Of a DNA stretch of 5,643 nucleotides, positions 1-5,643 are shown piece by piece. Both the position numbers and the translations under genes were made by a program. The stretch's first letter is position 1, and every line of letters begins with the position of its first letter. Source of the DNA: Treponema sp. (GTDB lineage: Bacteria > Spirochaetota > Spirochaetia > Treponematales > Breznakiellaceae); the NCBI GenBank assembly GCA_031264395.1, contig JAISEB010000161.1, positions 1 through 5,643 on the forward strand, written 5' to 3'. The notes under the pieces are model-generated. The model was not told where the DNA came from and ran no database searches. It saw only the letters and a list, made by a program, of their open reading frames with translations.

Positions 1-870
1 AAGGGTTTTTTTGACGAAGAAGGGGTCAAGATAAACCTGGTCAGCGGCAGTACCTTCGAGGCGGAACGGGCGGCCCTTGCCGCGGGGAAAATAATAGTAG
101 AAAACGGTGATTTTCAGTATTTTCCCGGTGTTTATAACGGCCTTGACGTAAAGCTCATCGGCGGCCTGCACGAAGGCTGCATAAAGATCCTGGTCCCGCG
201 AAATTCGCCCATAACCTCGTTGAGCGACTTCCGGGGCAAGAAAATCGCCGTCGATGAAATCGGCGGAACCCCCATGTCGGTAGCGTCGGTTGCCGCGGGG
301 AGCGCCGGCGTCAATCCGCAGACGGAGATCACCTGGGTGCCTTACCCCAACGACCAGATATCCCAGGCCGTGGAAAAGGGCGAAGTGGACATAGCGGCCC
401 TCTGGGATCCTTTTGCCACGACGCTGGAAAACACGGGAAATTACCGGGTTCTGGTGGACATCAGCGAACATCCGCTGTTTGCCGGAAAAGCCTGCTGCTT
501 CCTCTTTGCCTCAGGCAAAGTTGTCCGGGAGAATCCGGGCGCGGTGGCGGCGGTTCTGCGGGGCTACCACAAGGCGGTCGCCTGGATAGGGGCCAATCCC
601 GCCGAGGCCGCCCGGCTTCTGGTTTCCGAAAAGAAAGTCGCCACCGATGACGTTGCCCTGGTGGCGGGGCTGCTGGAACACTACCACTACGGCAAGCATG
701 CCGGGACAGCGGCCAACGCCAGTGCAAAGGAAGACGCCGTTTATTTTGCCCGCGAACTGACCAAAATAGGGTATCTGCCCGCGGATCTTGATCCGCAAAA
801 GTTTATCGACGGCATCTATGTTGACATCTTCGCGCTGGAAGCTGCGGCAAACGCGAACAAGGGAAGATGA
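1..870 (+). CDS. ABC transporter substrate-binding protein, NitT/TauT (NMT1/SsuA-like) family, 5'-truncated
   Basis: The frame is open from base 1 to a TGA at 868-870, giving 289 visible residues. The signal peptide and probably the first 40-60 residues lie upstream, since family members run to about 320-350 residues. The visible start (KGFFDEEGVKINLVSGSTF) is the usual 'GFF..EG..V.LV.G' opening of these periplasmic or lipid-anchored binding proteins. Residues 65-85 (VPRNSPITSLSDFRGKKIAV) match the family hinge signature 'V..dS.I.s..DLkGKkI.v', and VDIAALWDP at about 129-137 matches 'G.vDa....P'. The family captures small anions or heterocycles (nitrate, sulfonates, taurine, thiamine precursors) for the permease and ATPase genes downstream. 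The substrate is not predictable here. Possible ligand-contact oddities are H-E-G-C at 57-60 and a Cys-Cys pair near residue 164. The TTG at 220 is an internal codon, not a start. Family sure; substrate unknown. Confidence 0.9.
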   Translation, partial: KGFFDEEGVKINLVSGSTFEAERAALAAGKIIVENGDFQYFPGVYNGLDVKLIGGLHEGCIKILVPRNSPITSLSDFRGKKIAVDEIGGTPMSVASVAAGSAGVNPQTEITWVPYPNDQISQAVEKGEVDIAALWDPFATTLENTGNYRVLVDISEHPLFAGKACCFLFASGKVVRENPGAVAAVLRGYHKAVAWIGANPAEAARLLVSEKKVATDDVALVAGLLEHYHYGKHAGTAANASAKEDAVYFARELTKIGYLPADLDPQKFIDGIYVDIFALEAAANANKGR

Positions 871-899
871 ACCGGTTCCGATTTAAAAAAGTGAGGTGA
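867..899 (+). other. possible 10-codon ORF coupled to the binding-protein stop
   Basis: An ATG at 867-869 overlaps the TGA of the binding-protein gene in an ATGA arrangement and opens a 10-codon frame, MNRFRFKKVR, ending at TGA 897-899. A weak Shine-Dalgarno-like AAGGG lies at 859-863, only three bases away. The frame ends just before the 902-944 hairpin, so translation of it could affect folding of the hairpin. The peptide is basic and resembles nothing I know. It may be a chance ATGA, and I would not call it a gene without ribosome profiling or conservation. Confidence 0.15.
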
Positions 900-901
900 C
901 T

Positions 902-944
902 GTTCAGAAAAGGGGAGGGGGGATTTTCCTCCTCCCCTCTGAAC
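902..944 (+). promoter_or_regulatory. strong intercistronic RNA hairpin between binding protein and permease
   Basis: GTTCAGA (902-908) pairs with TCTGAAC (938-944), and GGGGAGG (912-918) pairs with CCTCCCC (931-937). An AAA bulge at 909-911 lies on the left side. Bases 919-922 can extend the stem against 927-930 with G-C and G-U pairs, leaving the loop ATTT. No T-tract follows, so it is not a standard intrinsic terminator. Its position just after the binding-protein gene and before the membrane components is where ABC operons often carry a structure that protects the upstream message or partly stops transcription, giving more binding protein than permease. That role is inferred; the pairing is seen directly. 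Confidence 0.7.
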
Positions 945-967
945 GGTTACGGGAAATCCGGTAAAAC

Positions 968-990
968 CGCCGTGAATACGGCGCTGGAGG
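968..990 (+). promoter_or_regulatory. small hairpin abutting the permease ribosome binding site
   Basis: CGCCGT (968-973) pairs with ACGGCG (978-983) around a GAAT loop. It ends two bases before the Shine-Dalgarno GGAGG at 986-990, which is four bases from the GTG start at 995. An alternative stem, CGGT (959-962) with ACCG (966-969), would break this one. It could modulate initiation of the permease, but such small GC-rich stems also occur by chance in DNA of this composition. Confidence 0.35.
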
Positions 991-994
991 CATC

Positions 995-1993
995 GTGGCA
1001 AAACAGAAATGGTATGAAGATCCCAAAATAGCCGGGGATACGGTTTACTGGAAACCCAAATCGGAGGCGTGGTTCTGGGCGGCTCCCGCCTCTTTTGCCG
1101 CGGCGCTCCTTGAAAATGCCGCCCTTCCTTCCGTGGAAGACGTCAATCCCCGGCCCTACCGCGCCGTGCTGGCCCTGTTTGTAACGGCTCTCCTCCTGCT
1201 GTATCTCTTTGCTTTGAAAAGGCCTCTTTTCAGGAGAAAACTCTACCACAAGGCCCAGTTTATTTTCGGCGCGGGCGCCGCGCTTGTACTGTGGGATCTG
1301 CTTACCATAAAAAGCGGCTTTCTTCCCCTGCCTTATTTTCCGGGCATGGCGGGCATTCTCGCCGTCATGTTCGACGACCGCTGGCTCCTTGTGCGGAGCA
1401 CCGTTTATTCCATGCGCCTTTTCTTCGCGGGGATGATCACCGGCACCCTTTTGGGGCTTGCCACAGGCACCTTCGTGGGCTGGTGGCGGCAGTGGGATTA
1501 CTGGCTTTCACCCGTTATCAGGGTTACAGGGATCATTCCGGCCGTCGCCTGGCTGCCCGTCGCGCTGGCCGTCCTTCCCACGAGTTTTACTACAGGGATC
1601 TTCTTGATCTTCATTTCCTCGTGGTTTCCCGTCTCGTCCATGATGGCCGCGGGGATCATCTCGACGCCGAAGAATTTTTTCGACGCGGCAAAGACGCTGG
1701 GGGCCGATAACAGATTTCTGCTTTTTCGCGTAGCCATACCCCACGCCATGCCGGACATGTTTACCGGCATCCTTACGGCGACGGCCTTTTCGTTCACAAC
1801 GCTTATCGTGTCGGAAATGGTCGGCGCCAAGGCGGGGCTGGGCTACTACATCAACTGGGCCAAGGGATGGGGGGCCTACTCGAAGGTGTACGCCGCCATC
1901 ATCATCATAGCGGTGGAGTTCTCCCTGATCCTTGTCCTGATAGCCGCCGTCCGGGGAACAGTACTGCGCTGGCGGAAAGGAATCCTTAAATGA
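995..1993 (+). CDS. ABC transporter permease, NitT/TauT (SsuC/TauC-like) family
   Basis: This 332-residue integral membrane subunit forms the import channel for the solute delivered by the upstream binding protein and is driven by the ATPase encoded downstream. Hydrophobic segments lie near residues 55-74, 87-105, 138-163, 173-196, 199-222, 256-275 and 298-320. The cytoplasmic EAA-type coupling loop is at about 229-260 (DAAKTLGADNRFLLFRVAIPHAMPDMF), with the conserved Gly at 236 and the usual I-P pair. Start is GTG with GGAGG four bases upstream; no better start fits. SsuC-type permeases are usually 250-280 residues, so about 55 polar residues plus one or two added membrane segments make the N-terminus long. 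The stop overlaps the ATPase start (ATGA), so the two are translationally coupled. Confidence 0.93.
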   Translation: MAKQKWYEDPKIAGDTVYWKPKSEAWFWAAPASFAAALLENAALPSVEDVNPRPYRAVLALFVTALLLLYLFALKRPLFRRKLYHKAQFIFGAGAALVLWDLLTIKSGFLPLPYFPGMAGILAVMFDDRWLLVRSTVYSMRLFFAGMITGTLLGLATGTFVGWWRQWDYWLSPVIRVTGIIPAVAWLPVALAVLPTSFTTGIFLIFISSWFPVSSMMAAGIISTPKNFFDAAKTLGADNRFLLFRVAIPHAMPDMFTGILTATAFSFTTLIVSEMVGAKAGLGYYINWAKGWGAYSKVYAAIIIIAVEFSLILVLIAAVRGTVLRWRKGILK

Positions 1994-2775
1994 GCGGGAT
2001 CTTAATCGACATACAGGATGTCGGCCGTATATACCGCGACGCGGGAGGCAACCCCCTGTACGCGCTCAAGAATATCAGGCTCGGCATAAACCGGGGCGAA
2101 TTTATATCGATAGTGGGCCCTTCCGGCTGCGGCAAGACGACGCTCCTCAGGCTCATCGCGGGACTGGACCGCCCCCAGTCGGGACGCATCATAATAGAGG
2201 GAGATGAAATAACGGGGCCAAGCCACGAGCGGGGGTATGTTTTTCAGCAGCCCGCCCTTTTCCCCTGGGCCACGGTGTTTGACAATGCCGCCGCGGGCCT
2301 TAAAGCCAGGGGCGTGTATTCGGACCAGAAGGACCGTGTAAAAGAATACATAGCCATGACAGGACTTGAGGGCTTTGAGAAAAATTATCCCCATGAGATT
2401 TCCGGGGGCATGGCCCAGCGGGTAGCCATTATCAGGGCGCTCATAAACGAGCCCAAGGTGCTGCTGCTTGACGAGCCTCTGGGCGCGCTGGACGCGTTTA
2501 AAAGAATAGAACTTCAGTCTTTGCTGCTTGACATATGGAAGAAGACAGGAGCCACCATGGTGATGGTTACCCATGACGTTGACGAAGCCATAGCGTTAAG
2601 CGGCCGCATCGTGATCATGACGCCCCGCCCCGGGGAGATCTCGGAAGTAATCGGGGTCGATCTTGAAGACGGTGAACGCGACAGAAACAACGACGCCTTT
2701 ATTGCCCTGCGGAAAAAGATCCTTGAGGTGCTTCATCTGGTTATTTCCCGGCCCCAGCCGGAATACGCGATATGA
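1990..2775 (+). CDS. ABC transporter ATP-binding protein, NitT/TauT (SsuB/TauB-like) family
   Basis: This 261-residue cytoplasmic ATPase powers the importer. All nucleotide-binding motifs are intact: Walker A GPSGCGKTT at 43-51, Q-loop Gln86 in VFQQPALFPW, signature SGGMAQR at 138-144, Walker B VLLLDE at 157-162 with catalytic Glu162, D-loop GALD at 165-168 and switch His195 in VTHDVDEA. The SGGMAQR form of the signature and the 'FQ...L.PW' Q-loop are typical of the nitrate/sulfonate/taurine branch. Length is normal, with a short C-terminal tail and no added regulatory domain. ATG at 1990 overlaps the permease stop by four bases; AAAGGAA at 1976-1982, inside the permease gene, serves as ribosome binding site. 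No clear terminator follows, so transcripts may run on into the next gene. Confidence 0.96.
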   Translation: MSGILIDIQDVGRIYRDAGGNPLYALKNIRLGINRGEFISIVGPSGCGKTTLLRLIAGLDRPQSGRIIIEGDEITGPSHERGYVFQQPALFPWATVFDNAAAGLKARGVYSDQKDRVKEYIAMTGLEGFEKNYPHEISGGMAQRVAIIRALINEPKVLLLDEPLGALDAFKRIELQSLLLDIWKKTGATMVMVTHDVDEAIALSGRIVIMTPRPGEISEVIGVDLEDGERDRNNDAFIALRKKILEVLHLVISRPQPEYAI

Positions 2776-2781
2776 CGGTTG

Positions 2782-2811
2782 TTGCCGCGCCCGCCCCGGT
2801 TTTTGTATAAT
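2782..2811 (+). promoter_or_regulatory. predicted sigma-70-type promoter of the DJ-1 family gene
   Basis: A perfect TATAAT at 2806-2811 follows TTGCCG (2782-2787, four of six consensus bases) with an 18-base spacer. Transcription would begin near 2818, leaving a leader of about 20 bases that carries the AAAGGAGA ribosome binding site at 2823-2830. This suggests the gene is transcribed on its own rather than only by read-through from the ABC operon. Confidence 0.6.
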
Positions 2812-2838
2812 GGGCATGTTTGAAAGGAGAAACCGGGT

Positions 2839-3417
2839 ATGCCGAAAAAAGCGATTGTTTTTCTTGCCGAAGGCTTTGAGGAAGTGGAGGCCGTTACACC
2901 CATCGATTATCTGCGGCGGGCCGGAGTGGATGTAACAACGGCCGCCTTGGGCGCGTCCCGCACGGTAAAGGGCGCCCACGGCATGGAAATAAACGCCGAC
3001 GCCGCCTTCGCGGAACTTGCGAAAAAGGCGGATGCCGGCTTCTGGGACGCCGTGATCCTCCCCGGAGGGGGCGGCGGGTCGAAAAACCTTGCCGCTTCAA
3101 AGGAAACGGGGGAGCTGGTACGGGCCATGGCCGCGTCGGGAAAACTCGTCGCCGCAATCTGCGCTTCCCCGGCGGTGGTGCTCGCCCCTCTGGGGATCCT
3201 TAAAGGCAGAAAGTTTACCTGTTATCCGGGCATGGAAAAAGAGGTAAGCGGCGCATCGTGGTCTTCCGATCCGGTTGTGACCGACGGCAACATCATCACA
3301 AGCCGCGGCGCGGGAACCGCCGGGGCCTTTGCCCTGGCCGTTATAGGAAAACTTGTCTCCGAAGCCGAAGGGAAGAAGATAGCCGGGCAGGTTGTGATGC
3401 CGGGCCAAGATTGCTGA
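2839..3417 (+). CDS. DJ-1/PfpI (YajL/ThiJ-like) family protein
   Basis: This 192-residue single-domain protein belongs to the DJ-1 branch of the DJ-1/ThiJ/PfpI superfamily. The nucleophile-elbow cysteine is Cys108 in AAICASP, matching human DJ-1 Cys106 in AAICAGP. Glu17 in AEGFEEVE matches DJ-1 Glu18, the residue that holds the reactive cysteine. The glycine-rich VILPGGGGG (72-80) and SRGAGTAGAFALAVIGKL (155-172) are the other family hallmarks. Members are linked to oxidative-stress protection, chaperone or glyoxalase/deglycase activity; the older label 'thiazole monophosphate biosynthesis' is unreliable. Which activity applies here cannot be told. ATG start with AAAGGAGA nine bases upstream. 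The last four residues (GQDC) and the stop are coded by the left arm of a perfect inverted repeat, so the native C-terminus may have been altered. No link to the ABC importer is evident. Confidence 0.93.
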   Translation: MPKKAIVFLAEGFEEVEAVTPIDYLRRAGVDVTTAALGASRTVKGAHGMEINADAAFAELAKKADAGFWDAVILPGGGGGSKNLAASKETGELVRAMAASGKLVAAICASPAVVLAPLGILKGRKFTCYPGMEKEVSGASWSSDPVVTDGNIITSRGAGTAGAFALAVIGKLVSEAEGKKIAGQVVMPGQDC

Positions 3418-3446
3418 ACCCCAAATGGGGTTCAGCAATCTTGGCC
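3403..3446. terminator. perfect 20-bp inverted repeat, probable bidirectional terminator
   Basis: The arm GGCCAAGATTGCTGAACCCC (3403-3422) is followed by loop AAAT and its exact reverse complement at 3427-3446. The left arm contains the last four codons and the TGA of the DJ-1 family gene. It lies between converging genes, where a symmetric hairpin could stop transcription from both sides. Neither side has the T-tract expected of an intrinsic terminator, so a role as RNA 3' end protection, or origin as an inserted palindromic element, is also possible. The pairing is certain; the function is inferred. Confidence 0.6.
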
Positions 3447-3532
3447 TAGGGAGTTTTGCGGCGGTTGTGCGTTGTTTGAGGGCGGTGCGCGGGTTTTTTG
3501 CCGCAAAACTCCGGCCTAAGGAATTTTGCCGC
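3443..3532. repeat. cluster of three related short repeats, one inverted
   Basis: GGCCTAGGGAGTTTTGC (3443-3459) recurs directly as GGCCTAAGGAATTTTGC (3513-3529), 15 of 17 bases the same. Between them, GCCGCAAAACTCC (3500-3512) is the exact reverse complement of 3450-3462. The middle copy can pair either with the left copy (13 bp, 37-base loop) or with the right copy (10 bp, one mismatch that becomes a U-G pair on the minus-strand RNA, 7-base loop). A T6 run lies at 3494-3499. The cluster fills the gap between the two converging genes and may end transcripts from ackA, or it may be a dispersed intergenic repeat family. Confidence 0.65.
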
Positions 3533-3538
3533 CGGGCT

Positions 3539-4873
3539 TTACTTCGGCCTGGCGACCAGTTCCTCAAGCGGGGGATCTTTTTTAATGTCTTCCCTGAGGC
3601 CTTCGGCCCTGCCTTTGTTCACATAGTCCCTGCTCTGGAAGGAATAGGTAAAGCTGGTGTGTACGTCGTAGGTTCCCTTCATAAGGGCGTAGGCGTCTTC
3701 GGTCATTACCAGTTCCTCGTCGGTGGGGATGATGTAGACGGGGATTTTTGAGTTGTCCGCGGAGATGATGAATTCCCCGTTCCTCGTGTGGACCCTTTCG
3801 TTCTTTTCGGGATCGTACACAATGCCCGCGCCCTCAAGCCCGCTCAAAATTTTCTTCCGCATGAAGGTGGCAAACTCGCCGACGCCCGCGGTAAAGACCA
3901 GCGCGTCCACGCGGCCCAGCACCGCCTGATAGGCGCCGATGTATTTTTTTACACGGTAAGCTTCCATGTCCTGGGCAAGAACGGCGCGCTTGTCGCCCTG
4001 AAGGACAGCCTTCTGAATATCGCGGCGGTCCGCGTACGCGCCTGTAATCCCCAAAAGCCCCGACTTCTTGTTAAGCGCGTTTTCCATTTCGGCGGCGCTC
4101 ATGCCGGTTTTCCGCATCACGTAAAAAGGCATGGCGGGGTCCGTGTCGCCCGATCTGGTTCCCATTACAAGCCCCTCAAGCGGGGTAAGCCCCATGGAGG
4201 TGTCGAACGAGCAGCCGTTTTTTACCGCGTTAATTGACGAGCCGTTTCCGATATGGCAGATGATGAGGTTTGTCTCAAAAGGATTTTTCCCAAGAAGCAC
4301 CGAGGCGCGCTTGGCGGTGTAGAGGAAGGACGTCCCGTGAAAACCGTACTTCCGCACCGAATATTTTTCGTACCATTCGTAGGGCACGGCATAGGTGAAA
4401 TTTTCCGGAGGCATGGTCTGGTGCCAGGCGGTGTCCATTATCGCGCAGTGCGGCACGCCGGGAAGCACTTTTTTCGCGGCCTCTATTCCCATGATGTTGG
4501 CGGGGTTGTGCAGGGGGCCCAGATCCTTCACCTCGTTAAAAACCGCCATGGCGGCATCGTCGACGATAACGCTCTTGGTAAATTTATCGCCGCCGTGCAG
4601 CACGCGGTGTCCCACGGCCCCGATAACGCCCATGTCGCTGATGACCCCGTGTTCTCCCGTAAGGGTCTTGATGATAAGGTCCACCGCGCCGGTATGGGTG
4701 GGGCAGTCGTGTTCCACCGTCAGCTTTGGCTTTCCCCTGGCCTCATGGGTAATGAACGATCCGCCCAGCGTTACTTTTTCAACAATGCCGACCGCGAGGA
4801 TATCTTTTTTATCCCAGTCGTAGACCTGGTACTTTGCCGAAGACGATCCGCAGTTCAATGTCAGAATTACCAT
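3539..4873 (-). CDS. ackA: acetate kinase
   Basis: This cytoplasmic ASKHA-fold enzyme interconverts acetyl phosphate + ADP and acetate + ATP, the last energy-yielding step of acetate fermentation, or acetate activation in reverse. Its 444 residues carry every key site of the family (Methanosarcina numbering in brackets): Asn7 in LNCGSSSAKY [N7], Arg90 in VGHRVLHGG [R91], His122 in LHNPAN [H123], Asp147 in MDTAWHQTMP [D148], His179 in RKYGFHGTS [H180], His207 in HIGNGSS [H208], Arg240 in MGTRSGDTDP [R241] and Glu387 in PTDEEL [E384]. The core ends near residue 400; about 44 further residues form a charged tail absent from the about 400-residue E. coli enzyme. ATG start with AAGGGG (4885-4880) six bases upstream. 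No phosphotransacetylase gene is in view. It follows the guanylyltransferase gene by 41 bases but has its own promoter. Confidence 0.97.
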   Translation of the reverse strand: MVILTLNCGSSSAKYQVYDWDKKDILAVGIVEKVTLGGSFITHEARGKPKLTVEHDCPTHTGAVDLIIKTLTGEHGVISDMGVIGAVGHRVLHGGDKFTKSVIVDDAAMAVFNEVKDLGPLHNPANIMGIEAAKKVLPGVPHCAIMDTAWHQTMPPENFTYAVPYEWYEKYSVRKYGFHGTSFLYTAKRASVLLGKNPFETNLIICHIGNGSSINAVKNGCSFDTSMGLTPLEGLVMGTRSGDTDPAMPFYVMRKTGMSAAEMENALNKKSGLLGITGAYADRRDIQKAVLQGDKRAVLAQDMEAYRVKKYIGAYQAVLGRVDALVFTAGVGEFATFMRKKILSGLEGAGIVYDPEKNERVHTRNGEFIISADNSKIPVYIIPTDEELVMTEDAYALMKGTYDVHTSFTYSFQSRDYVNKGRAEGLREDIKKDPPLEELVARPK

Positions 4874-4895
4874 GTTTATCCCCTTATGTATTCAT

Positions 4896-4923
4896 ACTAT
4901 ACCATATTCCGCGCCTATAGCAA
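4896..4923 (-). promoter_or_regulatory. predicted extended -10 promoter of ackA
   Basis: On the minus strand TATAGT (4901-4896) is preceded by TGG, giving an extended -10 element. TTGCTA (4923-4918, four of six consensus bases) stands 16 bases upstream as a -35. The -35 covers the last codons and stop of the guanylyltransferase gene. The 41-base gap is clearly AT-richer than its surroundings, as expected of a promoter. A start near 4889 would give a leader of about 15 bases containing the ribosome binding site. Confidence 0.55.
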
Positions 4924-5643
4924 TTCCGTCCTTCCCGCCTTTTTAACCGCTTCCACTACGGAGCGTACCAGCTGGCTTTGTCCTTTTTTGACTATGAGGA
5001 CAGAAGGAGGCTTCCCGTCCCTGCCCGAGCGCACCGTAACGACAAGATCGCTTACCCCGCAGAGGGCCACGGGAATGTCCGAATCCACAAAGCAGGATTC
5101 CGATCCGGCGGCGTACACTTCGGCGTCCGTGCCGCCCAGGAGTTTCGAGTATTCATCCCAGTTCCCCACGTCAAGCCAGGTAAAGCCGGCTTTGACCATG
5201 GCGGTGTTCCCGCATTTTTCCGCGACGGCGTAATCAAAGGAAATGGCCGGCGCAGCCGCGTAAGCTTCCTCAAGGCCGTTCCAGTTTTCAAGGATGCGGA
5301 GGCCGTTTTTTACCGTGAAGCCGCTATTTTGGGGGGCGGAAAGTTTTTCAAAAGGGGAAATAACGAGGGGGGCGGCGCGGCGGAATTCCTCAAGCAGAAA
5401 ACGCGGTGAAAAGGCGAACATCCCCGAATTCCAGTAAAAGCGCCCCGATGAAACAAACTCTTCCGCGGTTTTTTCGCCGGGCTTTTCGCGGAAAGAAAGC
5501 GCCCTGAATGTTTCGGGCGGAACCGGCCTTCCGTCAAGTTTTTCCCCCGCCTCAATGTACCCGTAGCCTGTCTCGGGCCGCGAGGGGGGAATGCCGAAGA
5601 CCACAAGGTACCCCTCCCCGGCAAAGGCGGCGGCGGCGCGGGC
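4915..5643 (-). CDS. mannose-1-phosphate guanylyltransferase, N-terminus beyond window
   Basis: The frame is open from the window edge to TAG at 4917-4915, giving 242 visible residues of a protein that is usually about 350. It makes GDP-mannose from GTP and mannose 1-phosphate, a precursor for lipopolysaccharide-like, capsular or glycoprotein glycans. Visible family signatures, counted from the window edge, are GYLVVFGIPPSRPETGYGYI (11-30), FREKP (51-55), FYWNSGMF (69-76), SFDYAVAEK (135-143) and WLDVGNW (156-162), whose Asp is a metal ligand. The missing part holds the N-terminal nucleotide-binding loop with its GGxGTRL-type motif. The protein ends soon after the nucleotidyltransferase domain, with no fused phosphomannose isomerase (cupin) domain, so it is the short, monofunctional type. 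The GTG at 5604-5602 is an internal Val codon in a conserved block, not the start. Confidence 0.93.
   Translation of the reverse strand, partial: ARAAAAFAGEGYLVVFGIPPSRPETGYGYIEAGEKLDGRPVPPETFRALSFREKPGEKTAEEFVSSGRFYWNSGMFAFSPRFLLEEFRRAAPLVISPFEKLSAPQNSGFTVKNGLRILENWNGLEEAYAAAPAISFDYAVAEKCGNTAMVKAGFTWLDVGNWDEYSKLLGGTDAEVYAAGSESCFVDSDIPVALCGVSDLVVTVRSGRDGKPPSVLIVKKGQSQLVRSVVEAVKKAGRTELL

Noticed and set aside
2002..2574. 190-codon minus-strand frame under the ATPase gene
   Set aside because: It mirrors a gene with every ABC motif intact and has no family signature or ribosome binding site.
2776..2805. Terminator for the ABC operon ending in a T5 run
   Set aside because: The GC-rich bases before the T-run do not form a convincing stem; the run is better read as the spacer of the DJ-1 promoter.
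2663..2935. 90-codon plus-strand frame spanning the ATPase/DJ-1 junction
   Set aside because: It overlaps the ends of two real genes in another frame and lacks domain or start signals.
902..3446. Shared GTTCAG/CTGAAC hexamers in the 902-944 and 3403-3446 stems
   Set aside because: Only six bases are shared, with different flanks; chance is enough to explain it.
3425..3751. Plus-strand frame beginning in the palindrome and running into ackA
   Set aside because: It is antisense to the ackA 3' end and its first part is made of repeats; no protein features.
4253..5233. 326-codon plus-strand open frame across ackA and the guanylyltransferase
   Set aside because: It is antisense to two well-supported genes, crosses their promoter gap, and shows no recognisable domain. 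Long antisense frames are common in GC-rich coding DNA.
1..5643. CRISPR array, tRNA, rRNA, insertion sequence or prophage signal
   Set aside because: No regularly spaced repeat series, no cloverleaf-like segment and no transposase or integrase motif was seen; nearly all bases are accounted for by six ordinary genes.

Overview
The window is GC-rich bacterial DNA holding six protein-coding genes, two of them cut by the window edges. Both the convergent layout and the protein families suggest a free-living or host-associated heterotroph. The acetate kinase has a C-terminal tail that, from memory, resembles treponeme/spirochaete AckA proteins more than the about 400-residue enterobacterial form. 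A spirochaete such as a Treponema relative is therefore my best guess, but it is an inference from one protein and was not tested by a search.

Left part, plus strand (1-2775): an ABC importer operon of the nitrate/sulfonate/taurine (NitT/TauT) type, in the order substrate-binding protein (5' end missing), permease, ATPase. Permease and ATPase overlap by four bases (ATGA) and are surely co-translated. Binding protein and permease are separated by 124 bases holding a strong GC-rich RNA hairpin and a second small hairpin just before the permease ribosome binding site. This arrangement fits differential expression of the binding protein over the membrane parts. The substrate cannot be read from the sequence.

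Middle (2776-3538): a DJ-1/PfpI-family gene with its own good promoter, followed by 121 bases between two converging genes. This gap holds a perfect 20-bp inverted repeat that begins inside the DJ-1 gene and swallows its stop codon. Next to it is a cluster of three related copies of a short motif (one inverted) that can pair in two mutually exclusive ways. It is probably the shared terminator region and may be a genome-wide intergenic repeat.

Right part, minus strand (3539-5643): acetate kinase (ackA), complete, with an extended -10 promoter lying over the end of the upstream gene. That upstream gene is a mannose-1-phosphate guanylyltransferase whose N-terminal part lies beyond the window. 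The first makes ATP and acetate from acetyl phosphate; the second makes GDP-mannose for surface glycans. They share a strand but have no evident pathway link.

I see no mobile element, CRISPR array, RNA gene or clear new defence or metabolic system. The most interesting material is the non-coding structure at 902-944 and 3403-3538.
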